The notes: generated by a model not told the origin, from the letters alone. DNA of 64,000 bases from Anaerolentibacter hominis (GCF_032380675.1 NZ_JAWDIX010000001.1:744001-808000); one strand, 5' to 3'. Numbered from the stretch's first letter, positions 53,928-63,126 are shown. Numbers and translations are program-made.

Positions 53928-55462
53928 TGTCCCAATACATTCTTGCAAAATATGATGTCAGTGGAATCCAGAGTTATATTTTTGCGTCCAACCGTCTGCG
54001 TGAAAATGTGGGTGCTTCTAATAACGTGGGAAGAATATTGAAAGATATGCTTCCTGATACGTTAATTGAATGGTCGGCAGCTGGCTCTGGGAAGGTTAAT
54101 ACAGATTGGGCATCAGAGGATAAGAGAAGGTTTCTGATGATAGATGATGCGGACGTATCAGCTGAAGTTTTGTACATAGGCGGCGGAAATGCCTTTGTTA
54201 TCTATCGGGATGAATCCGTTTACAATCAGGTCAGCAGGCAGTTTGCTATCAAAGTGACAGAAGAGTGTCAGGGGATTACCGTACTCACCACATCAACAGA
54301 AGTTCATTTGAAAGATTTCCCTGGGGATATAGAATGTTTGAATCAAAAAATGGGACAGTTAAAGAAAAAGGTGCGCAGGGAGTTGACGGTGTCTGCCTAT
54401 CCGGTTATCGAGCAGGACCTGCACGATGGTTTCCCGATTACCAGGCGGATGGTCCAGAATGGAAGTACTGCTGATATGTCTGAGATAAGGTATGAGAAAT
54501 ATATGGCAAACGCCGGCAAGACTGATGGAGATACTCAATGGAGTTATGCGCATGAGATGGAAGAACTTGCAGCAGAAAAGGGCGTTGACAGCTATGTGGC
54601 GGTGATCCATATAGATGGGAATGGTATGGGAGAAATGGTCCATTCGATCATGAAGAAAAATCAGACATATGAGAAAGCGATACCGGCCATGAGAAAATTT
54701 TCGGCTGATATTGCCGAAAAAAACCAAGAAGCACAAAATGCTATGGTTGATATATTCAGAATGATATACGACAAGAATTCTTTACCCTTGCGGCCGCTTA
54801 TTATGGATGGAGATGATATGACTTATATTTGTTGTGCACAGGCAGGAATAGCGTCTGCTGTATTTTATCTGCGTAAACTTATGGTGTTGTCAAATGAAAA
54901 TCTTAGACTGTCGTCCTGTGCTGGAATTGCATTTGTACATAATCATTTTCCATTCAGTATTGCTTATGAAATTGCAGAAACGTGTTGCGCCAGAGCAAAA
55001 AGATGTTGGTATGAGGATAAAAATGAGAAGAATACAGCAGGTTATCTGGATTACTATGTGGTTCAGGATGCCTATGTCAAAGGGATGAAAGAAGAGAGAC
55101 AGAAGGAACTACGAGTTAGACCTTATTGGGTATCGGAAAAGAATGATTTGAATAAGACAAATTCTGTTGACGGCCTATTGGCAACTTTAACGCAAATGAA
55201 AGGTGAAACGGGTGTATCAGAGGGGTGGCCTATGAACAGACTTCATCATCTTTATGAAGCATATATATCAGGTACATTAGAAACTTTGAAGCAAGAGTAT
55301 GCCTCCAGAGGTTATGAGCTTTCAAAATTGTGCGGAATCTCCGATCACTCTGTGTGCGAGGAAGAAGCAGGAATTTTTGACGCATTGGAAATTATGGATT
55401 TTTATAGGGGCGATGTTTGGTCAAAGTTCTGGGATGAATCAGAAAGAGGAGGAAACCAATGA
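53924..55462 (+). CDS. cas10: Cas10-like protein, HD domain absent
   Basis: The protein is 512 residues, about half the length of typical Cas10. It starts directly with the palm-type GIQSYIFASNRLRENVG, so the N-terminal HD nuclease domain is absent. Motifs: YIGGGNAF (about 84-91), AVIHIDGNGMG (about 226-236) and the second-palm DGDD (295-298) in place of GGDD. Both catalytic Asp of the GGDD box are present, so nucleotide cyclisation is possible. The start is GTG 53924 or ATG 53927. It overlaps the next gene by 4 nt. Confidence 0.85.
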   Translation: MMSQYILAKYDVSGIQSYIFASNRLRENVGASNNVGRILKDMLPDTLIEWSAAGSGKVNTDWASEDKRRFLMIDDADVSAEVLYIGGGNAFVIYRDESVYNQVSRQFAIKVTEECQGITVLTTSTEVHLKDFPGDIECLNQKMGQLKKKVRRELTVSAYPVIEQDLHDGFPITRRMVQNGSTADMSEIRYEKYMANAGKTDGDTQWSYAHEMEELAAEKGVDSYVAVIHIDGNGMGEMVHSIMKKNQTYEKAIPAMRKFSADIAEKNQEAQNAMVDIFRMIYDKNSLPLRPLIMDGDDMTYICCAQAGIASAVFYLRKLMVLSNENLRLSSCAGIAFVHNHFPFSIAYEIAETCCARAKRCWYEDKNEKNTAGYLDYYVVQDAYVKGMKEERQKELRVRPYWVSEKNDLNKTNSVDGLLATLTQMKGETGVSEGWPMNRLHHLYEAYISGTLETLKQEYASRGYELSKLCGISDHSVCEEEAGIFDALEIMDFYRGDVWSKFWDESERGGNQ

Positions 55463-57624
55463 AAAAGTGGTGGCTGGAAATTACTCTTCATAGCGACATG
55501 TGTGTGGCAACAGGAGACAGCGAACAGGGAATTGCTAATGTGAAGACTGCCATGGAATATGGAATACCATATATACCGGCTAAGAGGCTAAAGGGAGCGC
55601 TTTTAAATGAAGGTAAGGAGATGGTGTCTAATTCTATTATTGAAAAGCGGGAATTGGACCGTGTTTTTGGAGCGCCTGGTTTAAAAAGCCCTGCGATGCT
55701 TCATATTGGCGATGCCCAATTGTATCGAATCCCGGGAGCTTTGCTGAAATCTTTACGCCAGGAAGAGGACGTGGTACTGGAGGAGTACGATAAGGAAATA
55801 GGGAGTATTAAAAACCATCCTTCGTTACCCCCAAGGTTAGCAGAACATCTGCTGACCAGAAGCCGTACGAGAACAGCTTTGGATAAAGAGACTGGATCAG
55901 CCCAAGATACAACTCTTCGTACCCTGCAGATCGTTCCTAGGGGAATGGTGTTCAGAAGCCTGTTAACTATGTACGAAAAAGATAATGGGATGGCAATTGA
56001 AACATTAAATAAGTGTGTAAAGGCTTTGCGTCATATTGGGTTGGGAATTACCAGAGGGTATGGAGAGGTCTCTTGTGTATTAAGAGAAATTAGCGTAGCT
56101 GTAAACAATGATAGGAAACTTGCTTGTCAAGAAAATAGCAATATGAGCAGCCTGTTACAGCTGAACCCACAAGACCGTGATGGAGAAGAACAAATTAATC
56201 TTTGTTATGAAATAGAGCTGTTTAATCCGGTCCTGTTTTCTGGTGAAAAAGGTTTTTATGAGGATTGTTGTGATTATATTCCAGGTGCTGCAATTATGGG
56301 AGCATTGGCGGCCATGTATATTGAAGACTATAAACTGGGGGAATATGCTCAAGAAAATGAGAATTTTCGTAGAATTTTTTTAAGAAATGGAGTATGTTTT
56401 GGAAATGGATATCTAAAACAAAACGAAAATATATTTTATCCAACCCCGGCATTTTTGGCAGTTGAAAAGACAGAAGAAGGAAAGTTTATTAATCGATTGA
56501 CTAAAAATGGAGAAAGGGTGAGGCGAAGGGAAATTGCCAGTCAGGTATATCCTGATTGGAATAAAAGAAGCATTTGTCTGGCAGATGTGGAAAAAGAAAT
56601 CCGCATGCATCATGCACGCCCGGCAGATCGGGGAATTGGTCACGCAGTGAATGATCGAATCCAGGACGGAGCAGAGGATATGGGACAATTTTTCCAATAT
56701 ACAAGTCTCTCAAAAGGTCAGATTTTTTCAGGGAAGTTACAAGGAAAGAAAAAAGACATCCAAGTTCTTATGCAATGTTTGAAAGAAAGAAATTATCAAA
56801 TGTCCCTCGGACGTTCCCGGACTGCTGAGTATGGCGCTGTAAGGTTAGTCCGTTTCTTACATCCCATAGAGGAAAAAGTGCAGACTTCTAAACATTGGTT
56901 ATTATGGGTTGTGTCACCCCTTGTTTTTAAAGATTGTGGAAATTATATATCCGATTCAGAATTAGAAAGATTGGAAAAACGGCTGACGGATCATTTTAAG
57001 GCTAAGGTACAGCTGTCGAAAGAAAAATGTATTTTAAAATATTGCAGGATAGGCGGTTATAACAGTAAATGGAACCTGCCTCTTCCGCAATACATGGCCT
57101 TGGCACCGGGCAGTGTGATAGATATGGAATTGATGGATGAGAGTAAAACCCTATGTAAGGCTGATCTGGAACGAGAATTTTGGGGAGATATAACAGGCCG
57201 CGGGTATGGACAGATTCTGGCGCTGCCCGGGGAACTAGCTGATGATACAATGGAAAATTATAAAAAGATTATAATGGATGAGGAGAAAAGAAAGGTGCCA
57301 GAGACAACAGATGGATTACTGGCCCACATCTTAATTCAATACAAAAGCGAGCAGGAACAGACTGATCGGGAGCGATTGAATGCACTGCAAGTTGAGAGTA
57401 ATCTGACTAGGATGACAACTATAGAGCAGATTATCGGGATGGTAGAGGGAAAAAACTTAACCTCTTATGAAGAGATCAAAGAGCTGATCGACAAAATAAA
57501 AGATGAAGAAAAGCGAAAGGCAGCAAATGGTTTTATGAAACCTTGTCAGGGGCAGGGTATTGAATTCATTAAAACCTACCTGCTAAGCAGTAAATGGAAA
57601 GTGCGGAGGGAGGGTAAACAGTAA
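55459..57624 (+). CDS. Cas7-Cas5 (Csx10)-Cas11-like fusion protein
   Basis: The protein is 721 residues. Residues 1-240: a Cas7-type RAMP with IPAKRLKGAL and the G-loop GLGITRGYGEV (about 195-205). Residues 245-600: Csx10/Cas5-like, with YIPGAAIMGALAA, SLGRSRTAEYGAV (about 449-461) and ITGRGYGQIL near 577. Residues 600-721: a charged helical tail suggesting a Cas11 small-subunit domain. The order equals the Cas7-Cas5-Cas11 fusion described for type III-Dv. The tail-to-Cas11 assignment is structural inference. It overlaps the next gene by one nt. Confidence 0.75.
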   Translation: MKKWWLEITLHSDMCVATGDSEQGIANVKTAMEYGIPYIPAKRLKGALLNEGKEMVSNSIIEKRELDRVFGAPGLKSPAMLHIGDAQLYRIPGALLKSLRQEEDVVLEEYDKEIGSIKNHPSLPPRLAEHLLTRSRTRTALDKETGSAQDTTLRTLQIVPRGMVFRSLLTMYEKDNGMAIETLNKCVKALRHIGLGITRGYGEVSCVLREISVAVNNDRKLACQENSNMSSLLQLNPQDRDGEEQINLCYEIELFNPVLFSGEKGFYEDCCDYIPGAAIMGALAAMYIEDYKLGEYAQENENFRRIFLRNGVCFGNGYLKQNENIFYPTPAFLAVEKTEEGKFINRLTKNGERVRRREIASQVYPDWNKRSICLADVEKEIRMHHARPADRGIGHAVNDRIQDGAEDMGQFFQYTSLSKGQIFSGKLQGKKKDIQVLMQCLKERNYQMSLGRSRTAEYGAVRLVRFLHPIEEKVQTSKHWLLWVVSPLVFKDCGNYISDSELERLEKRLTDHFKAKVQLSKEKCILKYCRIGGYNSKWNLPLPQYMALAPGSVIDMELMDESKTLCKADLEREFWGDITGRGYGQILALPGELADDTMENYKKIIMDEEKRKVPETTDGLLAHILIQYKSEQEQTDRERLNALQVESNLTRMTTIEQIIGMVEGKNLTSYEEIKELIDKIKDEEKRKAANGFMKPCQGQGIEFIKTYLLSSKWKVRREGKQ

Positions 57625-59048
57625 TGAAGATAGAAAACAAAATATGTTTACGAACTGTTATAAAAATAGATTGCTGTCTGGATTCCCCTCTGTTAATCGG
57701 TTCCGGTGAGAACGAGAAGACAGACAGTGATCAGTTGTTAACTGCGGACGGTATGCCGTTTATTCCGGGAAGTGCTATGGCTGGAGCAATGCGTTCCTAC
57801 CTGGAGAACGTGATGGGGCGTAATGAGGCGGCTTCGCTGTTTGGAACACTTGGATGGATACAGCAGAATGAAGAGGAAAGAAAGACGTCTGAGAATGTTG
57901 TAGATATGCAAAGTCGTATTTATGTTTATGATTCACGTTTAAACGATTACAGGATTATCCAAAGAGATGGTGTGCGATTAAACGAACGAAAAACGGCTGA
58001 AGAAAATATGAAATATGATATGGAAGCAATTGAACCTGGAGTAAGTTTTTGTACCCGCCTGGAAATTTTGATAAGAGAGAATGATGTTGGAGATGGATTA
58101 AACGAAACATTTGCAAGAGATATGGAGAGAATCCGTTGCATTATTTCTGGTATGGAATCTGGCGGTTTAAGATTGGGCGCTAGAGGAAACAGAGGATTTG
58201 GAAAACTGAATGTGCTGAATAGTAGATTCCGTGTATTTCGGATGGACAGCATCGATGATTTTGAAGAGTGGCTAAATTGGAACTGGGACGATGAGTTTAA
58301 CTTTTCTGATATGACTGAAAATGGTTGTGGAGAAGCAAAAGAAGTGGCGAATGTAAAAGAGCATTGTCTTACAATTCCACTTAGAATCAAGACAACTCTC
58401 ATGATCAGAGATTATAGTACTCAAATATGGAGTAAAGAAGACTTGGAGCCGTCAGGTGAAATAATGGATGATTATGGACAGCTCACGTTAGGGGAAGGAA
58501 CGGCTGTTATTCCGGGCAGCTCTTGGGCAGGGGCAATTAGGAGTTATATTGCCGGTCTGGTACAGCAAATTGCAGGTTGCAATTCCTGGCAAAATGCACA
58601 AAAGTTACTGGAACCATTTTGGGGAAGTTGGGAATCCAATGAAAGTAAAGAAAGTTTGAGGGCTTCTAGGATTATAGTTGATGAAACCAGAATTAACGGA
58701 GGTCATAAGCTGCCAGTGATGAGAAATGCAGTGGATCGTTTCACAGGAGGTTCGGCTAAGGGCGCCCTATTTAGAGAAACGCTATGGGCAGGTGGTACTG
58801 TGAATTTAACAATACACTGGTCGGACCGGGGGCTAAAAGACTATGAGCCTAAAGCCTTGTGCGGACTGTTAATGTGGGCTGTTCAAGGACTAAGAGATGG
58901 ATTTTTGACAGTCGGGGGTGAGACTGGAGTTGGAAGAGGAATTTTTGAGCTGATAGGCGATGTGCATCTGGATGGGCAGCCAATACAAGAAGAAAAACCG
59001 TACTTGTTAGCTGCATCTCAGTGGTGCAGACAGAGCAAGAAGGGATAA
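57624..59048 (+). CDS. Double Cas7 (Cas7-2x-like) RAMP protein
   Basis: The protein is 474 residues with two Cas7 domains. Domain 1 (about 1-210): LLIGSGEN, FIPGSAMAGAMRSYLE, then the G-loop GLRLGARGNRGFGKL. Domain 2 (about 250-470): VIPGSSWAGAIRSYI, VDRFTGGSAKGALF, then GETGVGRGIFEL. The duplication matches the Cas7-2x subunit of III-Dv. It would coat the crRNA and contribute target-RNA cleavage sites. A 67-nt gap with a hairpin element separates it from the next gene. Confidence 0.8.
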   Translation: MKIENKICLRTVIKIDCCLDSPLLIGSGENEKTDSDQLLTADGMPFIPGSAMAGAMRSYLENVMGRNEAASLFGTLGWIQQNEEERKTSENVVDMQSRIYVYDSRLNDYRIIQRDGVRLNERKTAEENMKYDMEAIEPGVSFCTRLEILIRENDVGDGLNETFARDMERIRCIISGMESGGLRLGARGNRGFGKLNVLNSRFRVFRMDSIDDFEEWLNWNWDDEFNFSDMTENGCGEAKEVANVKEHCLTIPLRIKTTLMIRDYSTQIWSKEDLEPSGEIMDDYGQLTLGEGTAVIPGSSWAGAIRSYIAGLVQQIAGCNSWQNAQKLLEPFWGSWESNESKESLRASRIIVDETRINGGHKLPVMRNAVDRFTGGSAKGALFRETLWAGGTVNLTIHWSDRGLKDYEPKALCGLLMWAVQGLRDGFLTVGGETGVGRGIFELIGDVHLDGQPIQEEKPYLLAASQWCRQSKKG

Positions 59049-59060
59049 CAGTAGGAAATT

Positions 59061-59107
59061 TTAAACAAAAGCAGTTTCGAATTATTGATTGGTGCAGTAT
59101 AGCAGGA
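59061..59107 (+). repeat. Intercistronic hairpin element, copy 2
   Basis: It shares AAACAAAAGCAGTTTC and ATTGGTGCAGTA with the spoIIIAE leader element at 5281-5327, less perfectly paired here. It lies immediately before the Csx19-like gene. Confidence 0.4.
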
Positions 59108-59115
59108 GAATATGA

Positions 59116-59700
59116 ATGGAAAAAATTACATCTGAAAAGGAAGTCTGGAAAGAGATAAAAAGCTGGCCAGATGCAGAACAGAAGATAAAAGAATATTTTA
59201 CGGATGAGGCATTACTTTATCTGGAGCTGGACGATAAAGTAATGCTGGGCAGATATGATAAAGGCAAATATCATTTTTATAACAAGGGCTTTGACAAACT
59301 TGAAGAAATGTCAGAATCACTACAGCGAATTATCCTTTTTACCGAACAACAGGAGCTAAGACTATATCGTGTCAAAGATCAATTCTATGGACGTTTGCGT
59401 AAGGATTGTCCAGAAGGAAATGAAATTTTTGCTGTAGATGAAGAACAGAAAATATGGGGGAGTATTCAGCAGGTGGAGAAAAAATGGAATATGTTAAGAT
59501 CCCGCAGAGGAAGCACTATTTGGGTACCGGTCTTCTCAGAGAATGAGGCAGGAAAAGAGAAAGTCGGAAAAGATATGGGAATTCAAGTGCGTAAATACTT
59601 TGAATTTCCAGATGCTACAGAGGAACGCGGTTTGGTGATCCAAGTTGATGAACGTATGGTAGGCATATATCCATGGCCTCATGAAGAAGGGAGAGCGTAA
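59116..59700 (+). CDS. csx19: Csx19-like CRISPR protein
   Basis: The protein is 194 residues, the size of Csx19. Family-like features are a central ELRLYRVKDQFYGRLRKD, then EEQKIWGSIQQVEKKW, and a basic/aromatic stretch RSRRGSTIWVPV. Csx19 is a subunit of type III-D complexes and lies at this place in the operon. Weak AGGAG precedes the ATG. Assignment is by size, order and sequence character, not by a search. Confidence 0.65.
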   Translation: MEKITSEKEVWKEIKSWPDAEQKIKEYFTDEALLYLELDDKVMLGRYDKGKYHFYNKGFDKLEEMSESLQRIILFTEQQELRLYRVKDQFYGRLRKDCPEGNEIFAVDEEQKIWGSIQQVEKKWNMLRSRRGSTIWVPVFSENEAGKEKVGKDMGIQVRKYFEFPDATEERGLVIQVDERMVGIYPWPHEEGRA

Positions 59701-59701
59701 T

Positions 59702-61693
59702 ATGAAGTATTTCACTAACCCTTATAATTTTGTTCCGTTGGAAGAAGAATGTAAGAGAAGCAGTTTGGTACTTGGAGCGGAGGAACACTTTACAGGCTTT
59801 TTTGAATGTGAATTAGAAATTTTAACCCCATTGTTTATACCAAATACATCTAACTCTAAGGCACTTTGTAGTGCAGCCGAAGCAGAAAAGGGATATTGTG
59901 GTTATGAGTTTTCTTCTTATGAGGACTTATCCGAACAAACTTTAAGAGGGGAAGATGGCTATACGTTACCTCCGAAAGATCCTATAATTCCAGGAAGTGC
60001 AATTAGGGGAGCAGTCAGAAGCGTGTATGAGGCAGCATTTAATGGCTGTATGTCCACTATGAGAACGGATACTGTCCTGGGAAGAAGGAGTTCTTTGCCT
60101 AAGAAACCCGGAGTTTTAAAAGAAGAATCAGGAAAATGGTTTCTGTATCCGTGTAAACGAGCTATGCTTAATGTACCAGAAAAAATTCAATATAGCCAAG
60201 AGGATGCTAGTGGTAAAAGCCGGAATGATTTTGGAAAACAAATGGATTTGAAAGTATATGAATCTTTGGAAGAGGGTCAGGAAATCTGGATCAGATTATC
60301 TAAAGAAGGATATCGTAAAAAGAATGGGCCCTTTTTAAAGACTAAAGTGGTAGAGAACTTTTGTTTTCCGGAAAAAAATAAGGATATACCAGAAGGATTT
60401 ATATTAGGGTGGATTCACAAAGGAGAACCATTTGGCAGGAAAAAACATCATGAGTCTGTGTTCTATGAATTAGATGAAAAGAACAGAAGACATATTGACG
60501 ATGATGATTTTAAAACTTTACAAAGAGTAATAGAACATTATCAACAAAATGGAAAGACTTTAAAGAAAATGTTATATCCTAAATTTTCGGTAAATCCCAT
60601 ACAGACTTTGATTTATTATTCGGACGATCGAAATGTACCTTTATATTTATCACCATCCTGTATTGGAAAAGAGCTCTATAACAAAACTTTAAAAACTATT
60701 TTGGATGAGAATGGAGCCTATCAGCCATGTGAAAATGTCTCGCATTTATGCTCAGCATGTAAGGTTTTTGGCATGATAACGCAAGAAAATGAGAAAAAAG
60801 GAGCGCTGGGATCTAGAGTTCGTTTTACTGATGCACAGCTGGAAAACAAAATACATACTGAGAATCTTGATGAGTACTATATGAGGCCGTTAGTATTGCC
60901 TGAATCGGGTGAGCCTCGTCCAGGAGCGGTGGAGTTTTATACAGAATCGCCTTATATAGATAAGAAAAAAAGTGGCTGGAATTCAGAAGGCTATTGGACA
61001 TATGATTATATCTGCATTAAGAAAGAAGATAAAGTAACTAAGAAGAAATTACCTAGTAATATGCCTAAACTTAGAGGAAGAAAGTTTTATTGGCACAGTG
61101 ATAGTTGGAGGTTGCTGAATAGAGATAATTTATTAGATAATGAAATGAAACAGCGGGTACGTCCTTTGCTTCCTGATGATTTAGGCAAGAAAAGGACAAA
61201 GTTCTGTTTCAATGTGTATTTTGACAGACTAAACTGGGAAGAGTTGGAACGTTTGAGATGGTCACTTGATTTTGCAGATAGTACCTGTGCCCATAAAATT
61301 GGCAGGGGTAAGGCGCTGGGTTTTGGCAGTGCAAGGATATCAGTTAGAGAAATGAAAATTAGACAGTTTAGTGAAGCTACGGGAGCTTGGGAATTGATTG
61401 ACGAAAATGAAAAATTACATAATCTCGGAAATAGTATATCAATCAATAGTGAGGCGATCAGTACATTAAAATTAATGACTGGTGCAGATAAAGGATTACA
61501 CCCCACGGACGTTTGCTATCCCAAAATAGATGAGCGAAAAGAGAATGAGTCATTTAGATGGTTTGCTGAGAATAAAAGAAACCAAGATTCAAAAAAAATG
61601 CAGCCAGCGTTTACTAAAATTCTTCCTAAAGCTATGGAGGAGATTGGCCCACATAAGAATCAAGAAAAGCGTCTGAATACACAGGCAAAATAA
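59702..61693 (+). CDS. Large Cas7-type RAMP with insertion (Cas7-insertion-like)
   Basis: The protein is 663 residues from ATG 59702, which follows GAAGGGAGAGCG. It contains Cas7-type features: LTPLFIPNTSNS, IIPGSAIRGAVRSVYEAAF and the C-terminal loop IGRGKALGFGSARIS (about 532-546). Between them a large insertion (about 150-510) includes a Cys cluster CENVSHLCSACKVFG (about 342-356), possibly zinc-binding. It closes the operon; leader 2 starts 44 nt later. Confidence 0.75.
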   Translation: MKYFTNPYNFVPLEEECKRSSLVLGAEEHFTGFFECELEILTPLFIPNTSNSKALCSAAEAEKGYCGYEFSSYEDLSEQTLRGEDGYTLPPKDPIIPGSAIRGAVRSVYEAAFNGCMSTMRTDTVLGRRSSLPKKPGVLKEESGKWFLYPCKRAMLNVPEKIQYSQEDASGKSRNDFGKQMDLKVYESLEEGQEIWIRLSKEGYRKKNGPFLKTKVVENFCFPEKNKDIPEGFILGWIHKGEPFGRKKHHESVFYELDEKNRRHIDDDDFKTLQRVIEHYQQNGKTLKKMLYPKFSVNPIQTLIYYSDDRNVPLYLSPSCIGKELYNKTLKTILDENGAYQPCENVSHLCSACKVFGMITQENEKKGALGSRVRFTDAQLENKIHTENLDEYYMRPLVLPESGEPRPGAVEFYTESPYIDKKKSGWNSEGYWTYDYICIKKEDKVTKKKLPSNMPKLRGRKFYWHSDSWRLLNRDNLLDNEMKQRVRPLLPDDLGKKRTKFCFNVYFDRLNWEELERLRWSLDFADSTCAHKIGRGKALGFGSARISVREMKIRQFSEATGAWELIDENEKLHNLGNSISINSEAISTLKLMTGADKGLHPTDVCYPKIDERKENESFRWFAENKRNQDSKKMQPAFTKILPKAMEEIGPHKNQEKRLNTQAK

Positions 61694-61736
61694 TCAGGCC
61701 TTAGTTATGGAACGATTATAATAATAATATAATTTG

Positions 61737-61908
61737 GTGCGAATATTAAGTGAACATGAAATTCCTGGAGTATTCGCACCAGGAAAATTAACCAAAATGG
61801 TATTTAAAAACGATAGCAGAGGCTGATTTTTTGTTGTATTACTACTTTTTTTGTCTGATTCTATGCAATTTGTATAAAATGGTAGTATTGTTTTATGCAA
61901 GTTTGCTG
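61737..61908 (+). promoter_or_regulatory. CRISPR leader 2
   Basis: The 43-bp box at 61737-61779 has the same GTGCGAAT/ATTCGCAC arms and AGTGAACATGAAATTCC centre as leaders 1 and 3. A promoter follows: TTGTCT (61851-61856), 16 nt, TATAAA (61873-61878), about 30 nt before the array. Confidence 0.75.
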
Positions 61909-62271
61909 ATGTCGCCCCTGTAGGGGCGTGGATTGAAATCTTTGGTAGCATAAGTCTTTGTTTGTCCGTATATGATGTCGCCCCTGTAGGGGCGTGGATT
62001 GAAATGGAAGGATCTTCTATTTCGGCCACATCAACCGCAAGATGTCGCCCCTGTAGGGGCGTGGATTGAAATGAAGAGACCCATCTATACGTGGGGGAAA
62101 CTCCACAGATGTCGCCCCTGTAGGGGCGTGGATTGAAATTGGGGAGGGGAAATTATGGCGGTACATTACCCCGCATGTCGCCCCTGTAGGAGCGTAGATC
62201 GAAATAAAATTGAATCTTTTTAGAATTTGTGGTATACTCGATGTCGCCTCTGTAGGGGCGTGGATTGAAAT
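61909..62271 (+). CRISPR. CRISPR array 2, six repeats
   Basis: Repeats of 31 nt at 61909, 61975, 62042, 62109, 62175 and 62241. Spacers are 35-36 nt. Repeat 5 carries changes (AGCGTAGATC), and repeat 6 has CGCCTC. The last spacer holds a promoter-like sequence (62210-62238). The array follows the cas operon directly. Confidence 0.95.
62210..62238 (+). promoter_or_regulatory. Promoter-like sequence inside the last spacer of array 2
   Basis: TTGAAT (62210-62215), 17-nt spacer, TATACT (62233-62238). It would read through the final repeat into the two genes at 62381 and 62560. Confidence 0.5.
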
Positions 62272-62380
62272 TTGATTTATGGCCTTATCGTCACATAATA
62301 TGTTTAGAGTTTATCTAACAAGGGTGTGCAATAAAATTCTTGTGTTGATATCGCCTTTCAGAGTAAAAGGAGTGAAATAT

Positions 62381-62560
62381 ATGTCAAAGGTTGAAGCAGC
62401 AAAAAAATTATACGAAGAATGTAAGGATATGGATATAGATGAAACTATGGAATTGGTTTTAACTGCTGAGACGGAAGAAGAAAAGGAATTTTTTAGTCTG
62501 TTAGGTGATTTTATCTTACAGAGAAAGCAAAAGGAAGTAATAGCGCAAAAGAGGTTTTAA
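62381..62560 (+). CDS. Small acidic protein, probable antitoxin partner of the zeta-type kinase
   Basis: The protein is 59 residues from ATG 62381, after AAAGGAG. It is mostly helical and acidic (VEAAKKLYEECKDMDIDETMEL, ETEEEKEFF). The stop and the start of the following kinase overlap by one nucleotide. No family is recognised. Size, charge and coupling fit an antitoxin. Confidence 0.6.
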   Translation: MSKVEAAKKLYEECKDMDIDETMELVLTAETEEEKEFFSLLGDFILQRKQKEVIAQKRF

Positions 62561-63126
62561 TGAAAAAATATATCATATATGCCGGGGTAAATGGGGCGGG
62601 TAAATCAACATTATATGAGACGAGATCTTATCAGCATGAAATACCGCGGATTAATACAGACGAAATTTTGAGAGAATTTGGAGATTGGAGAAATACTGCA
62701 GATTTGATGAAGGCAGGTAAGATTGCAGTTGAACGATTAAATTCTTACTTGAAGAAAGGTATTACTTTTAATCAAGAAACAACTCTGTGTGGACATACGA
62801 TATTTCATACAATACGTCAGGCAAAAGAAGCTCACTATGTTATAGAATTGCATTATGTAGGTGTTAATTCACCAACGATAGCAAAACAGAGAGTCGCTGA
62901 TAGAGTCGTAATGGGAGGCCATGGGATACCGGACAAAGATGTAGATAAACGGTTTTTTGAAAGCCTGAAGAATCTGCACGAAATAATTGAACTATGTGAC
63001 TTAGCAGCGTTATATGATAATACAAATGAATTTCGTCGTTTTGCTATATATAAGGGTGGAGAACTTGTGATTATCTCAAAAGAACTACCTGAATGGTATC
63101 AAAAATGGCTAGAGGGAATTCTGTAG
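62560..63126 (+). CDS. Zeta-toxin-like P-loop kinase
   Basis: The protein is 188 residues with a Walker A GVNGAGKST (about 8-16), then NTDEILREFGDWRN, and a Gln/Glu-Thr motif (NQETTLCG) as in zeta-toxin and UDP-GlcNAc-kinase-type families. Zeta toxins phosphorylate UDP-N-acetylglucosamine and block wall synthesis. It lies between CRISPR arrays 2 and 3, in the same direction. Some members of this family are not toxins. Confidence 0.8.
   Translation: MKKYIIYAGVNGAGKSTLYETRSYQHEIPRINTDEILREFGDWRNTADLMKAGKIAVERLNSYLKKGITFNQETTLCGHTIFHTIRQAKEAHYVIELHYVGVNSPTIAKQRVADRVVMGGHGIPDKDVDKRFFESLKNLHEIIELCDLAALYDNTNEFRRFAIYKGGELVIISKELPEWYQKWLEGIL

Noticed and set aside
62279..62380. Upstream extension of the 59-residue antitoxin-like gene
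   Set aside because: The extra sequence begins right at the end of the last CRISPR repeat and lacks a ribosome site; AAAGGAG fits ATG 62381.
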